A stretch of DNA of 41,430 bases. It comes from Thermoplasmata archaeon. Lineage in GTDB: Archaea > Thermoplasmatota > Thermoplasmata > Thermoplasmatales > Thermoplasmataceae. The notes under the pieces are model-generated. The model was not told where the DNA came from, searched no databases, and worked only from the letters and a program-made list of their open reading frames with translations. Shown here one piece after another: positions 1-7,682 of this stretch; position 1 is the stretch's first letter; every line of letters begins with the position of its first letter. The stretch covers positions 1-41,430 of the forward strand of contig JAKACH010000008.1 of assembly GCA_021821635.1 (NCBI GenBank), read 5' to 3'. A program made the position numbers and the translations under genes.

Positions 1-101
1 CTTAAATACTGGAAACACCATTGGATCAATATATCGAATCATAAATATACGATTTTGGATTCAACTGTAGGTTCTTAAAAATAAAATCTGAAAGGGAAAA
101 T

Positions 102-290
102 ATGAGTTATGTAAGGTATAAACCACGACATCCGAAGGCTCTTACTATTGGATTTTTAGTTGAAATGATTACATTTTTTATTATAGTATTTTCACTAAAA
201 TTCCCTATCGTTGAGATTGAAGATACATACTATCTATTATTTTTTATAGATCTGCTCATTATGATTTTTGATTTACAAAAGGTGGATTAA
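102..290 (+). CDS. Small two-helix membrane protein, unknown function
   Basis: This encodes 62 residues. A basic N-terminus (YVRYKPRHPK) is followed by two hydrophobic segments, roughly residues 13-33 and 42-57, so it is probably a two-helix hairpin in the membrane with the basic end in the cytoplasm. A purine-rich stretch (gaaaggga) lies just before the ATG and an AT-rich, TATA-like stretch (ttaaaaataaaa) lies about 25 nt upstream, which supports expression. It stands alone, 138 nt before the HD hydrolase, and is more AT-rich than its neighbours. I do not recognise a family. It could be a lineage-specific small protein or a remnant of a larger membrane protein. Confidence 0.55.
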   Translation: MSYVRYKPRHPKALTIGFLVEMITFFIIVFSLKFPIVEIEDTYYLLFFIDLLIMIFDLQKVD

Positions 291-428
291 TAATATTTAT
301 TTGTTGTGGTAATGTAAGCATTGCACATTAATCCAAATTTTCGCGATCTTTTAGGTGCAAAATTGATTTTAGATTCATAGCCTCTGTAAAGCCAACCTAC
401 AAATAAATTCACAGGATAGTCCTTCAAG

Positions 429-1991
429 ATGTCAACCCTTCTGGAAGGACAGGCAAAACGTAGAGCGATAAATGACCCGGTTCATTCACTGATCAGGATC
501 ACTGACCTCGAAAACGAGATCCTGAAGATGCCTGCAATGAACAGGCTTCACGACATCAGGAGCCTTGGCCTTGCGCAGCTTGTCTTTCCCGGTGCCACTG
601 CATCGAGATTCTCCCACAGTATTGGGACAATGTATCTTGCATACAAGATGGCGGAACAGATCCTGTCATCAATGAAAAAAAGACAGTATTTCGGCAAGAT
701 TTTCCCGGATCTTAAGGAAGGTGAAGGAGATCTTTCGAGGATTGTCCAGGCAGTTCGGCTCGCCGCCCTCTTGCATGATGTCGGGCACGGGCCTTTCTCA
801 CATTCCAGCGAATCATTCATGATGGCAAGCATTGCTAAGGGCCCAGGGAGACTTTCCGAATACAGGTCGCTATTTCCACTCTCACAACCAAGGGTAGAAA
901 CAAGAAATCATGCGCATGAATACTTCGGGATAAAGATCATTAAAAAACTTCTCAAGGAGCCGGAAGTTAGTGCATTTCTTCCGGATTTGGAAAGTGAAGA
1001 TGTGACATGCCTGCTTTCAAAAAATGGCACCGGGAGCCGGCTCTTCGCTACTGATGCCGCTCTCAACATATTCAGGCAGGTCATCTCATCCGATATCGAT
1101 GCAGACAGGATGGACTACATACTCAGGGACTCTTGGTACACGGGTGCTGAGTTTGGGAAGATAGACAAGGAGAGGCTGATCGACAACATGGAAATAGTAA
1201 ATCCGGGCGAGGGATCATATCTTATCGGCTATTCTGAAAAAGCCCTTGGAAACATAGAGGATTTTCTCGATTCCAGGTATAAGATGTATAAGTGGGTTGT
1301 GAGGCATCACCTCATGGTTGCATTTGACCACCTGCTCAAGTTCAGCATATATGACATGATATCATCTGGCCAGCTTTCACTTAATGAGTTCAGGTGGGAA
1401 AACTACTACAGGGGGAAGACAACGGACTCGACGGTGAACTCTATAATCTTCGGGAATAGCGTGGACTACAACATGATCTGCAGGTCACTGGTTGACAGGA
1501 GATACGCGCCAATTTCCCTCTTTAAAGGCAGGAGCGAGTCCTATATGAGATTCGAGAAAACTGTCTCAGGAAAGCTTCACCAGGGTTCAGGATCAGGGAA
1601 GCTTCGTAGTGATCCTTTGAAACATATAGAAAATTATATTTCGAAGATTAACGCCCCACTCAGCGATCCAGAGATAGCCGATGGAATTCCCAGGATAATG
1701 GTTGGCGATCTTCCTGCAATTGTCCTTGGAGCCAGCACTCCCGAACCAGCCCTTGAGTCTGTCACTGGCGGAAATGGCATACTGATCTATGATGGAAACA
1801 CTGTCCTGCCCATGGAGAGTGTATCGTCTTATTTTGCATCCCTGAATAATGAGTGGACCAAGTTCAGGCCTTATTACTTCTCCTATCTCGTGCCCGGCAT
1901 GAAAAGGGAGGGCTATTCATCAGAGGCTTTCAGGGAGAAATTTGTTGATATTCTCACCACGGACATAGCTTCAGAAGGTGTTGAGGAATAG
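429..1991 (+). CDS. HD-domain phosphohydrolase, dGTPase/SAMHD1-like
   Basis: This 520-residue cytosolic protein belongs to the HD superfamily of metal-dependent phosphohydrolases, the broad group that includes dNTP triphosphohydrolases and SAMHD1. The metal-binding residues are visible: an early His in RFSHSIGTMYLA, the HD doublet in AALLHDVGHGPFSHS (about residues 116-117) and the distal Asp in SSDIDADRMDYILRD (about residue 222). The sequence DADRMDYILRDSWYTG is typical of the COG1078-type family. The ATG lies about 25 nt after a TATA-like box (acaaataaattca), so the mRNA is probably leaderless. Substrate is inferred only: dNTP hydrolysis is the family expectation, but archaeal members are poorly characterised. 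A hairpin lies just downstream. Confidence 0.85.
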   Translation: MSTLLEGQAKRRAINDPVHSLIRITDLENEILKMPAMNRLHDIRSLGLAQLVFPGATASRFSHSIGTMYLAYKMAEQILSSMKKRQYFGKIFPDLKEGEGDLSRIVQAVRLAALLHDVGHGPFSHSSESFMMASIAKGPGRLSEYRSLFPLSQPRVETRNHAHEYFGIKIIKKLLKEPEVSAFLPDLESEDVTCLLSKNGTGSRLFATDAALNIFRQVISSDIDADRMDYILRDSWYTGAEFGKIDKERLIDNMEIVNPGEGSYLIGYSEKALGNIEDFLDSRYKMYKWVVRHHLMVAFDHLLKFSIYDMISSGQLSLNEFRWENYYRGKTTDSTVNSIIFGNSVDYNMICRSLVDRRYAPISLFKGRSESYMRFEKTVSGKLHQGSGSGKLRSDPLKHIENYISKINAPLSDPEIADGIPRIMVGDLPAIVLGASTPEPALESVTGGNGILIYDGNTVLPMESVSSYFASLNNEWTKFRPYYFSYLVPGMKREGYSSEAFREKFVDILTTDIASEGVEE

Positions 1992-2014
1992 GTGTGTAAC
2001 TGTGAACAGCACTA

Positions 2015-2032
2015 TGCCGGGGTTACCCGGCA
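2015..2032 (+). terminator. GC-rich hairpin after the HD hydrolase gene
   Basis: TGCCGGG-GTTA-CCCGGCA forms a perfect 7-bp stem with a 4-nt loop, starting 24 nt past the HD gene stop. No clear T-run follows, so it may stabilise the mRNA 3' end rather than terminate transcription. It is the only strong GC-rich hairpin in this AT-rich gap. Confidence 0.4.
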
Positions 2033-2186
2033 CCGCATATATGTCAATGTATTATAACAGAATTTCATAAATTATAATTCTAGGTTTTATGACGGTTATC
2101 ATTCCTGGACTTCATTTGCCTGAATCCTCATGTCACCCACGTGAAGGAGAATCATTATTATATTTGGGAAGTGCTATCCAGTGGCA

Positions 2187-3047
2187 ATGAAGTTTTACTT
2201 TGCATTCGATTCAGATGAATCTATCAGGGAAATGTGCGCAGAGATCACCGGAATGACGTATGCGCATAACCTCGATGAGGCAGATGTTGTTTTCTTCGGG
2301 CCCAAGCCGCAGATTGGTAAAAAGACAAGAATACTTCAGCGGCTTTACGCAGGCACGGATGACCTCGACCTGTCAGGCATACCTCCTGGAATCACGGTGC
2401 TATCTAATGCTGGCGGTTACAATGAACCCGTTGCAGAAACCGTTTTTGCACTGCTTCTAGCCCACTACAAGAAGGTATGCAGGCATAATTCGGACATGCA
2501 TGCCGGCACCTATAAGAAGCTTGGAGTCGAGACGCTGTTCGGCAAAACCATTGGCATTTACGGTTTCGGAGGTATTGGGCAGCAGGTTGCAAAGATTGCA
2601 TCAGTAATGGGAATGCATGTATCAGCTTACAGCAGGAGCAGAACATCATTTCCTGGTTTAGCCTGGCAGGACTCGCTTGAAAAGCTTGCAGAAACCGTTG
2701 ACATTCTTGTTATATGCACGCCGCTCTCTCCGGAGACGAAGGGCATTATAAATACATCAATTCTTAACAGATTCAAGGGGCAGTGCATCGTTAACATTGC
2801 CAGGGCGAATATAGTTGACCAGGATTCTATGCTTTCCTTCCTTTCCATGAACAGTGACAAGTTTTATCTGACCGACGTCTGGTGGGACGAGCCCAACATC
2901 AAGGTCAATCCTCCAGAGAACTGCGTAGTGACACCGCATATAGGAGGTAATGGCGGTGAATACAGAAACGAGGCCTTTGCAAGGGCATTCAGAAGCGTGA
3001 AATCTTTTCTTGAAGGGAACAGGCATAACTTAGTAAAGGCAGCCTGA
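2187..3047 (+). CDS. D-2-hydroxyacid dehydrogenase, NAD(P)-dependent
   Basis: This protein of about 286 residues belongs to the D-isomer-specific 2-hydroxyacid dehydrogenase family, which reversibly reduces 2-oxoacids such as glyoxylate, hydroxypyruvate or phosphohydroxypyruvate. The Rossmann motif GIYGFGGIGQQVAK sits mid-protein. The catalytic set is present: Arg in NIARANIVD, Glu in WWDEPN and His in TPHIGGNGGEY. It is somewhat shorter than the usual 310-330 residues and has no ACT domain, so it is not a full-length SerA. The ORF track starts at GTG 2181, but a TATA-like box (attattatattt) about 27 nt upstream fits a leaderless start at ATG 2187. Exact substrate is not determinable from sequence. 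Confidence 0.85.
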   Translation: MKFYFAFDSDESIREMCAEITGMTYAHNLDEADVVFFGPKPQIGKKTRILQRLYAGTDDLDLSGIPPGITVLSNAGGYNEPVAETVFALLLAHYKKVCRHNSDMHAGTYKKLGVETLFGKTIGIYGFGGIGQQVAKIASVMGMHVSAYSRSRTSFPGLAWQDSLEKLAETVDILVICTPLSPETKGIINTSILNRFKGQCIVNIARANIVDQDSMLSFLSMNSDKFYLTDVWWDEPNIKVNPPENCVVTPHIGGNGGEYRNEAFARAFRSVKSFLEGNRHNLVKAA

Positions 3048-3205
3048 GCCTGAAAATCGGGATAAATGGAATATTATTTCACCAATCTTGAAAAATTATG
3101 ATTAGCAGAAATAACTGGATCATACTTTTATATATAATTGCCATATAGTATTAAATAAAAGCAGGATTACATAATGTCCTAGATTTTATAAGCAAAGTGT
3201 TACAA

Positions 3206-4513
3206 ATGGACAACTTCGAGAAATTTAACCTTAACCAAGAATTGTATAGCGCATTGAAAGAGATGAACTTCAAGACACCTACGGAAGTTCAGGAAAAAGC
3301 CATCCCGATTATTTTGAACGGAAGGGATATTATTGTTCAGTCCAAGACTGGAACAGGGAAGACAGGAGCATTCCTGATACCCATAATACAGAAGCTGAAG
3401 GCATCAGATCCCTTATCGGCAATGATAATTGTTCCTACTAGGGAACTGGCAATACAGGTTCATAGCGTGATGAAGAAATTAGCACACGGATCAGGTATCA
3501 AGGGGGTACTTGTTTATGGAGGCGCATCCATCAATGTTCAGATTGACAAGCTGCGCGACGGGGCAAACATAGTTATCGGAACTCCAGGCAGAATAATCGA
3601 CCTCATGGAAAGAGGAGAGATCGATGTTACCAGGATAAAGTTTCTTGTTCTTGACGAAGCAGATATGATGCTAGACCTCGGATTCATCGACGACATAGAA
3701 CTCATCATAAGAAGCATGCCAAAGGAGAAGCAGATGATGCTCTTTTCAGCCACTATGCCTTCTAAGATTTACGGGCTTTCCCAGAGATACATGAAGAAAG
3801 CAGACATGCTCAACATAAGCAGCGACCAGGAGCTTACGGTAGATACAATATCCCATAGCTATAGCATTTCTGACAGGGCTCACAAGATCAGAACTCTTGT
3901 TTCATACATTGATGAATACAAGCCAAGGAAGGCAATCATCTTTTCAGACACAAAACACAATGCCGATTTCCTTCACAGGACCCTCGCAAGGCTAGGATAC
4001 CAGGTGACCGTTATCCACGGCGATATGAGGCAGGCACAGCGTGAGCGATCCCTTATGGATTTCAGGCACAATGTCCAGTTCTTGGTAGCAACAAACGTTG
4101 CTTCGCGGGGTCTCGATATAACAGGCATCTCGCACATTATCAACTATGATACTCCACTTGATCCATACGTTTATGTGCACAGGGTTGGTCGATCTGCAAG
4201 AATGGGAGCAGATGGCGTTGCATTCTCTATTGTGGTTCCAGAAGAGGAATACGTAATCAGGGAAATTGAGAATTCGGTATCTGTCAGGATGAAGCCGGTT
4301 TATCTCGATGAGAGCAAATTTGACGACGCAGCTCTGGGTTTGAGAGGAAATAACCGTCCGGAAAGATCTGAACGATCGGAGAGATCGGATCGACGCGGAC
4401 CTGGTGGCGGTGGATTCAGGGGAAATTACGGGCGGAGACCACCACAACAGAGGGGTGGCGGTAACTATTCCCATGGCAACAGGGGAAGGCGCGAGTATCA
4501 TCCCAACCACTGA
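3206..4513 (+). CDS. DEAD-box ATP-dependent RNA helicase
   Basis: This protein of about 435 residues has the two RecA-like domains of a DEAD-box helicase, which unwinds short RNA duplexes in ribosome assembly or RNA turnover. All main motifs are visible: the Q-motif region (FKTPTEVQEKAIP), Walker A SKTGTGKT, PTRELA, TPGR, VLDEAD, SAT, RGLD and HRVGRSAR. The C-terminus is a low-complexity Arg/Gly/Ser tail (RSERSERSDRRG, then RGG-type repeats), probably an RNA-binding tail. The ORF track begins at GTG 3197; I prefer ATG 3206 because MDNFEKFNLN fits the family N-terminus, but the promoter spacing does not decide it. It converges on glyS. Confidence 0.95.
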   Translation: MDNFEKFNLNQELYSALKEMNFKTPTEVQEKAIPIILNGRDIIVQSKTGTGKTGAFLIPIIQKLKASDPLSAMIIVPTRELAIQVHSVMKKLAHGSGIKGVLVYGGASINVQIDKLRDGANIVIGTPGRIIDLMERGEIDVTRIKFLVLDEADMMLDLGFIDDIELIIRSMPKEKQMMLFSATMPSKIYGLSQRYMKKADMLNISSDQELTVDTISHSYSISDRAHKIRTLVSYIDEYKPRKAIIFSDTKHNADFLHRTLARLGYQVTVIHGDMRQAQRERSLMDFRHNVQFLVATNVASRGLDITGISHIINYDTPLDPYVYVHRVGRSARMGADGVAFSIVVPEEEYVIREIENSVSVRMKPVYLDESKFDDAALGLRGNNRPERSERSERSDRRGPGGGGFRGNYGRRPPQQRGGGNYSHGNRGRREYHPNH

Positions 4514-4567
4514 GATCATCTAGAAATAGACGAGAAAGAAAAACTGAAGTACCGATATAATTTAATC

Positions 4568-4593
4568 ATGCATGCTTTCATTTTTTCATGCAT
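4568..4593. terminator. Inverted repeat with T-rich loop between convergent genes
   Basis: ATGCATG-(12 nt including TTTTTT)-CATGCAT is a perfect 7-bp inverted repeat in the gap of about 90 nt between the convergent helicase and glycyl-tRNA synthetase genes. The T-run in the loop is the kind of oligo-T signal archaeal RNA polymerase terminates on, at least for the + strand. A role in termination is inferred. Confidence 0.4.
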
Positions 4594-4602
4594 TATTCAG
4601 TA

Positions 4603-6078
4603 TCAGTCAAATTCTACACTCAGTGAAGCCTGCAGGTAGTTCTCCAGGTCAGGTAACTTTACTCTGTCCTGTTCCCTGCTATCTCTCTTCCTCACAGTTA
4701 CAGTTCCAAAATTTTGAGATTCACTGTCTACAGTATCATAGTCTATTGTGATGCAATACGGCGTGCCTATCTCATCCATTCTGGCATATCTCTTTCCAAT
4801 GGACCCTGAGGAATCATAGAAAATTCTGAACTTCCTGCTCAACTGAAGGAATAATTCCCTTGCTTTCCCGTTAATTGAGGCATCATTCTGGAGCGGCAGT
4901 ACCGCAGCGGAATAGGGTGCAAAGTAAGGTTTAAGGGAAAGAACCTGCCTGCCGTCTGCATTCGTGAAGAAGACATCAAGCTGGGCCCACAGGTTTCTGT
5001 CAACACCAAAGGATAGCTCAAGGACATGCGGCATGAATTCTCTTCCTTCAGATTTGGCGAGCATGCTTTTGTTGGATCCTTTTGTGTGTGATGTGAGGTC
5101 ATAATCGCCACGGTAATGAAGACCGCCAACCTCCTTGAATCCTCCCCAGCTCGCTATATCGATCTCTATATCCATATGTATCTTGTTGTAGAATGCCTTG
5201 TCCTCCCCGCCTTTCTCCAGGAAGCGGAATTTACTATCCGGCACACCAAGTATTTTCCTGTAAAACTTGTCGATAATTGCCATGTGGTAAACATAGAATG
5301 AAGGATATCCCCTTGAAACGAGCTCATCAGGTGTCATGGACTCAAGCTTGCCTGTCACATAAGGAACAACGTTAATTCTGGTTCCGGAGAAACCGGACAG
5401 ATCAGGCTGGAACGCCTGGTCGTCAAAGAATATCTGGAGTTCCGCCTGTATTAGCTCCCTTAATCTGTATAATCCCTGTCTGGGTGATATTTCGTTTCTA
5501 TATGCTCGGCCGATAATTGCAAGTCCAAGCGGAAGTTTCTGCCTGAGCAGGCTGTACTCCCTGTAAAAATTCAGGTACGCAGACTGTGCAGTTTCAGGTC
5601 TGAGATAACCATGGTCTGATCTATCGGGACCGAGAGCCACATCTATCATCATGTTGAATGCCTTTGCCTCTCCCAACTGTCCTCCGCATTTCGGACATTT
5701 CAGGCCATTCACTGATACGGCGACGTCAACTTCTCCAGGAGTTGCGCCTTCATTCAGCTGGACACCGAGATCTGAAAGAAGCACGTCAGCCCTGTAGTAT
5801 GTTTTGCACTTCTTGCATGCAATAAGTATATCATTGAATCTTTCGGCATGTCCCGAAGCGACAAGGGGCTTTTCCGGAAGAATGGTTGTTCCGTCAATAA
5901 GGAAATAGTTCTGGTTCCTTTCCACAAAGTACGAGAGCCAAATGTTCTCAAATCTCCTCTTGAGCATGGCACCTATATGTCCATAATCATACAATCCTGC
6001 GGAACCGCCATAAATTTCAGCAGATGGCCAGAACATTCCGGTTCTGCGAGCATAACCCAGGAGATCTTCTATGTTCAT
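4603..6078 (-). CDS. glyS: Glycyl-tRNA synthetase (class II)
   Basis: It charges tRNA-Gly with glycine in the cytoplasm. At 491 residues it is the homodimeric archaeal/eukaryotic-type enzyme, at the short end of the family. The sequence shows the N-terminal RRTGMFWPSAEIYGGSAGLYDYG signature, two zinc CxxC pairs (C88/C91 and C128/C131), the glycine-specific RPETAQ motif (about 160-165), class II motif 2 (RAYRNEISPRQGLYRLRE, 191-208) and motif 3 (LELSFGVDR), followed by an anticodon-binding domain. A TATA-like element (ataatatta) lies about 30 nt before the ATG, so the message is probably leaderless. It appears to be its own transcription unit, downstream of an unknown gene. Confidence 0.95.
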   Translation of the reverse strand: MNIEDLLGYARRTGMFWPSAEIYGGSAGLYDYGHIGAMLKRRFENIWLSYFVERNQNYFLIDGTTILPEKPLVASGHAERFNDILIACKKCKTYYRADVLLSDLGVQLNEGATPGEVDVAVSVNGLKCPKCGGQLGEAKAFNMMIDVALGPDRSDHGYLRPETAQSAYLNFYREYSLLRQKLPLGLAIIGRAYRNEISPRQGLYRLRELIQAELQIFFDDQAFQPDLSGFSGTRINVVPYVTGKLESMTPDELVSRGYPSFYVYHMAIIDKFYRKILGVPDSKFRFLEKGGEDKAFYNKIHMDIEIDIASWGGFKEVGGLHYRGDYDLTSHTKGSNKSMLAKSEGREFMPHVLELSFGVDRNLWAQLDVFFTNADGRQVLSLKPYFAPYSAAVLPLQNDASINGKARELFLQLSRKFRIFYDSSGSIGKRYARMDEIGTPYCITIDYDTVDSESQNFGTVTVRKRDSREQDRVKLPDLENYLQASLSVEFD

Positions 6079-6237
6079 TTCAGCCTTCTGTATTCATTCG
6101 GGTTTAATATTATGTATCTATTCTTGTCTGTCGAAGAATAATGCACAAGACCACAATAAGGTGATTCCGGGGTATACCACATTTTATGAGAAATACCTAC
6201 ATGCATTTGGTATATTGCCATTGAAGATAGCCAAGAT

Positions 6238-6612
6238 CTAAAAATAGGCCCAGAACCTATCCTCCCATAAATCATATTCTTCCTTTATTTCCTGGATCTG
6301 TTGCGTCAAGATATTATCTTGTTTCTTCAACGCCTGATACTCATGCATAACCTGATCATAATTTTGGTGCGAGAGGTTATCGAACCTTTCCCTGATCTTC
6401 TTTTCGTTATGAGGATGTAATTTTCCAACATGAGGTCCGGCATAAAGTATCCTGAAATATTTCTCTTCACCGAGAGTCACATGGAATACGCGCCATTGAA
6501 GATCCAACTCATTCCTGAATTCATTTCCTACTATGTCAGCCATTGCTTTGACCAGTACAATATCGCCGTTTCCTGACGAAATCTGGAAAGCAATCTCCAC
6601 TCCCTTCTCCAT
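6238..6612 (-). CDS. Conserved-looking hypothetical protein, coiled-coil C-terminus
   Basis: I do not recognise this 124-residue family. The first half looks like a small mixed alpha/beta domain (EIAFQISSGNGDIVLVK, then WRVFHVTLGEEKYFRILYAGPHVG). The second half is highly charged and probably a coiled coil (KKIRERFDNLSHQNYDQVMHEYQALKKQDN), ending with WEDRFWAYF. No signal peptide or membrane segment is seen. A TATA-like stretch (gtaaaaataagat) about 25 nt upstream of the ATG argues it is expressed from its own leaderless promoter. A gap of about 160 nt separates it from glyS, so it need not be functionally linked. Confidence 0.6.
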   Translation of the reverse strand: MEKGVEIAFQISSGNGDIVLVKAMADIVGNEFRNELDLQWRVFHVTLGEEKYFRILYAGPHVGKLHPHNEKKIRERFDNLSHQNYDQVMHEYQALKKQDNILTQQIQEIKEEYDLWEDRFWAYF

Positions 6613-6782
6613 AAAACTCTTAGTTTCTTATCTTATTTTTACTCTTCTTTAATCGATGCTAAAGAATTCTTCTAATTTGGGATCGTTAAGAATTCGGGTG
6701 GCCCACTTCATTAAACAACGCAAAGCTGCCTAACAAAAAATAACAATCAGAGGGGAACAAGATCCTGCATTATCACCCAGAA

Positions 6783-6799
6783 GAAGAGGCTCCCTCTTC
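6783..6799. other. Short hairpin downstream of the tRNA-Met gene
   Basis: GAAGAGG-CTC-CCTCTTC is a perfect 7-bp inverted repeat with a 3-nt loop, about 36 nt past the 3' end of the tRNA in its reading direction. No oligo-T run follows on the minus strand. It may mark the 3' end of the S3Ae-tRNA transcript. The rest of the 223-nt gap between the unknown gene and the tRNA shows nothing I can assign. Confidence 0.3.
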
Positions 6800-6835
6800 A
6801 AGAATCTAATGAAACAAGATATTTTTATGAATGTA

Positions 6836-6923
6836 TGCCGGGATCGGGGATCGAACCCAAGACCTTCGGATTTCTCAGCTTTCGCTTATGAGTCCGACGC
6901 TCTACCAACTGAGCCACCCCGGC
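6836..6923 (-). tRNA. Elongator tRNA-Met (CAU), intron-containing
   Basis: Read on the minus strand, the 88-nt gene folds as a complete cloverleaf once a 15-nt intron is removed, leaving 73 nt. The acceptor stem is GCCGGGG/TCCCGGC with one G-U pair, the D arm GCTC-AGTTGGTA-GAGC, the anticodon stem TCGGA/TCCGA, the mature anticodon loop CTCATAA with anticodon CAT, and the T arm TTGGG-TTCGATC-CCCGA; the discriminator is A. No CCA is encoded. The body matches archaeal elongator Met rather than initiator, which starts differently and has three G-C pairs in the anticodon stem. tRNA-Ile2 (CAU read after modification) is the only other possibility. It lies 4 nt after the S3Ae stop codon, so it is probably processed from that mRNA. 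Confidence 0.95.
6872..6886 (-). other. 15-nt tRNA intron with bulge-helix-bulge splice motif
   Basis: The intron AGCGAAAGCTGAGAA sits between tRNA positions 37 and 38, the canonical archaeal site. The precursor folds as anticodon stem, 3-nt bulge AAA, 4-bp helix CTCA/TGAG, 3-nt bulge TAA, then a tiny GC-GAAA-GC hairpin. Both 3-nt bulges and the 4-bp helix match the strict motif cut by the archaeal tRNA splicing endonuclease. Confidence 0.9.
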
Positions 6924-6927
6924 AGAA

Positions 6928-7554
6928 TCAGGCCACGACTTCGGCAACGACGTGTTCAGACTCAGGCTTCTTGAAACCAAGAACCTCTGTCTTTCGTATC
7001 TCAAGTTTCTTCATCGCATATATCTGCCTTATTGCTCTTGACATTTCGTTAAGAACTTCATCGCCGATGAGATATGAAACGAGATCCTGAAGATTCGAGG
7101 TTGATATCTTCTCTTTCAAGAACTTGTCCAGTGCTAGCCTGATATCAGCCCTCTTATTCGAAATTAGCTTAACGTCAGAAACGCCCACGACTTTGACTGC
7201 AAGGAGATAACCGTCACGTGTGTATTCTTTCTCTATAACGTCTATGCGCTCCTTTCTTCTTCTGACCATTCTCCTTATGGAATCTTCACTGACATAACTT
7301 CCAACGAATGATGTGAAACACCTGTTTCCCTGGCACTCATCGACCCTGAACACCATCTTCAGGTTAGTCTTTTTGAAATTTCCCGTCATGTCCGAAACCG
7401 GCATCTCTATCTTTCTGCCGACCATGCTCTTAGGGTCCATTCCTGGGCTGGTCGCTATCTCTTTTTCTCCGAGATAAGCCGGTGTCAGTATGGAGTACCA
7501 TACTTTCTCTCTCCACTTGTCTTTTCCCTTTTTCTGTTGTCTTTCAGTAGCCAT
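6928..7554 (-). CDS. rps3ae: 30S ribosomal protein S3Ae (eS1)
   Basis: This 208-residue basic protein of the small ribosomal subunit is found only in archaea and eukaryotes. The N-terminus KGKDKWREKVWYSILTPAYLGEKEI and the central block GRKIEMPVSDMTGNFKKTNLKMVFRV are characteristic. Length is as expected. A Shine-Dalgarno-like agaggt lies 6 nt before the ATG, and a TATA-like element (taataatata) lies further upstream, so unlike many genes here it has a short leader. The tRNA-Met gene begins 4 nt past its stop. In many archaea S3Ae clusters with S15 and a RecJ-like gene; here those lie about 25 kb away, so the cluster is split. Confidence 0.95.
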   Translation of the reverse strand: MATERQQKKGKDKWREKVWYSILTPAYLGEKEIATSPGMDPKSMVGRKIEMPVSDMTGNFKKTNLKMVFRVDECQGNRCFTSFVGSYVSEDSIRRMVRRRKERIDVIEKEYTRDGYLLAVKVVGVSDVKLISNKRADIRLALDKFLKEKISTSNLQDLVSYLIGDEVLNEMSRAIRQIYAMKKLEIRKTEVLGFKKPESEHVVAEVVA

Positions 7555-7682
7555 TATTTACCTCTGTATATTATTAACCTTTAGGCGACGAGTATTTTAA
7601 GAAGCAAATTAAAGCTTTCGATGTCTTTTCCAAAATGCGTGGAGGGTTCAATAGAATGCGAAAAAGAAAGGTTGCAGGATTA

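Noticed and set aside
6075-6275. 66-codon minus-strand ORF ending with an ATGA overlap of the glyS start
   Set aside because: It has no family resemblance, overlaps the upstream unknown gene, and a TATA-like box for glyS lies inside it at leaderless spacing, so it is more likely untranslated leader or promoter DNA.
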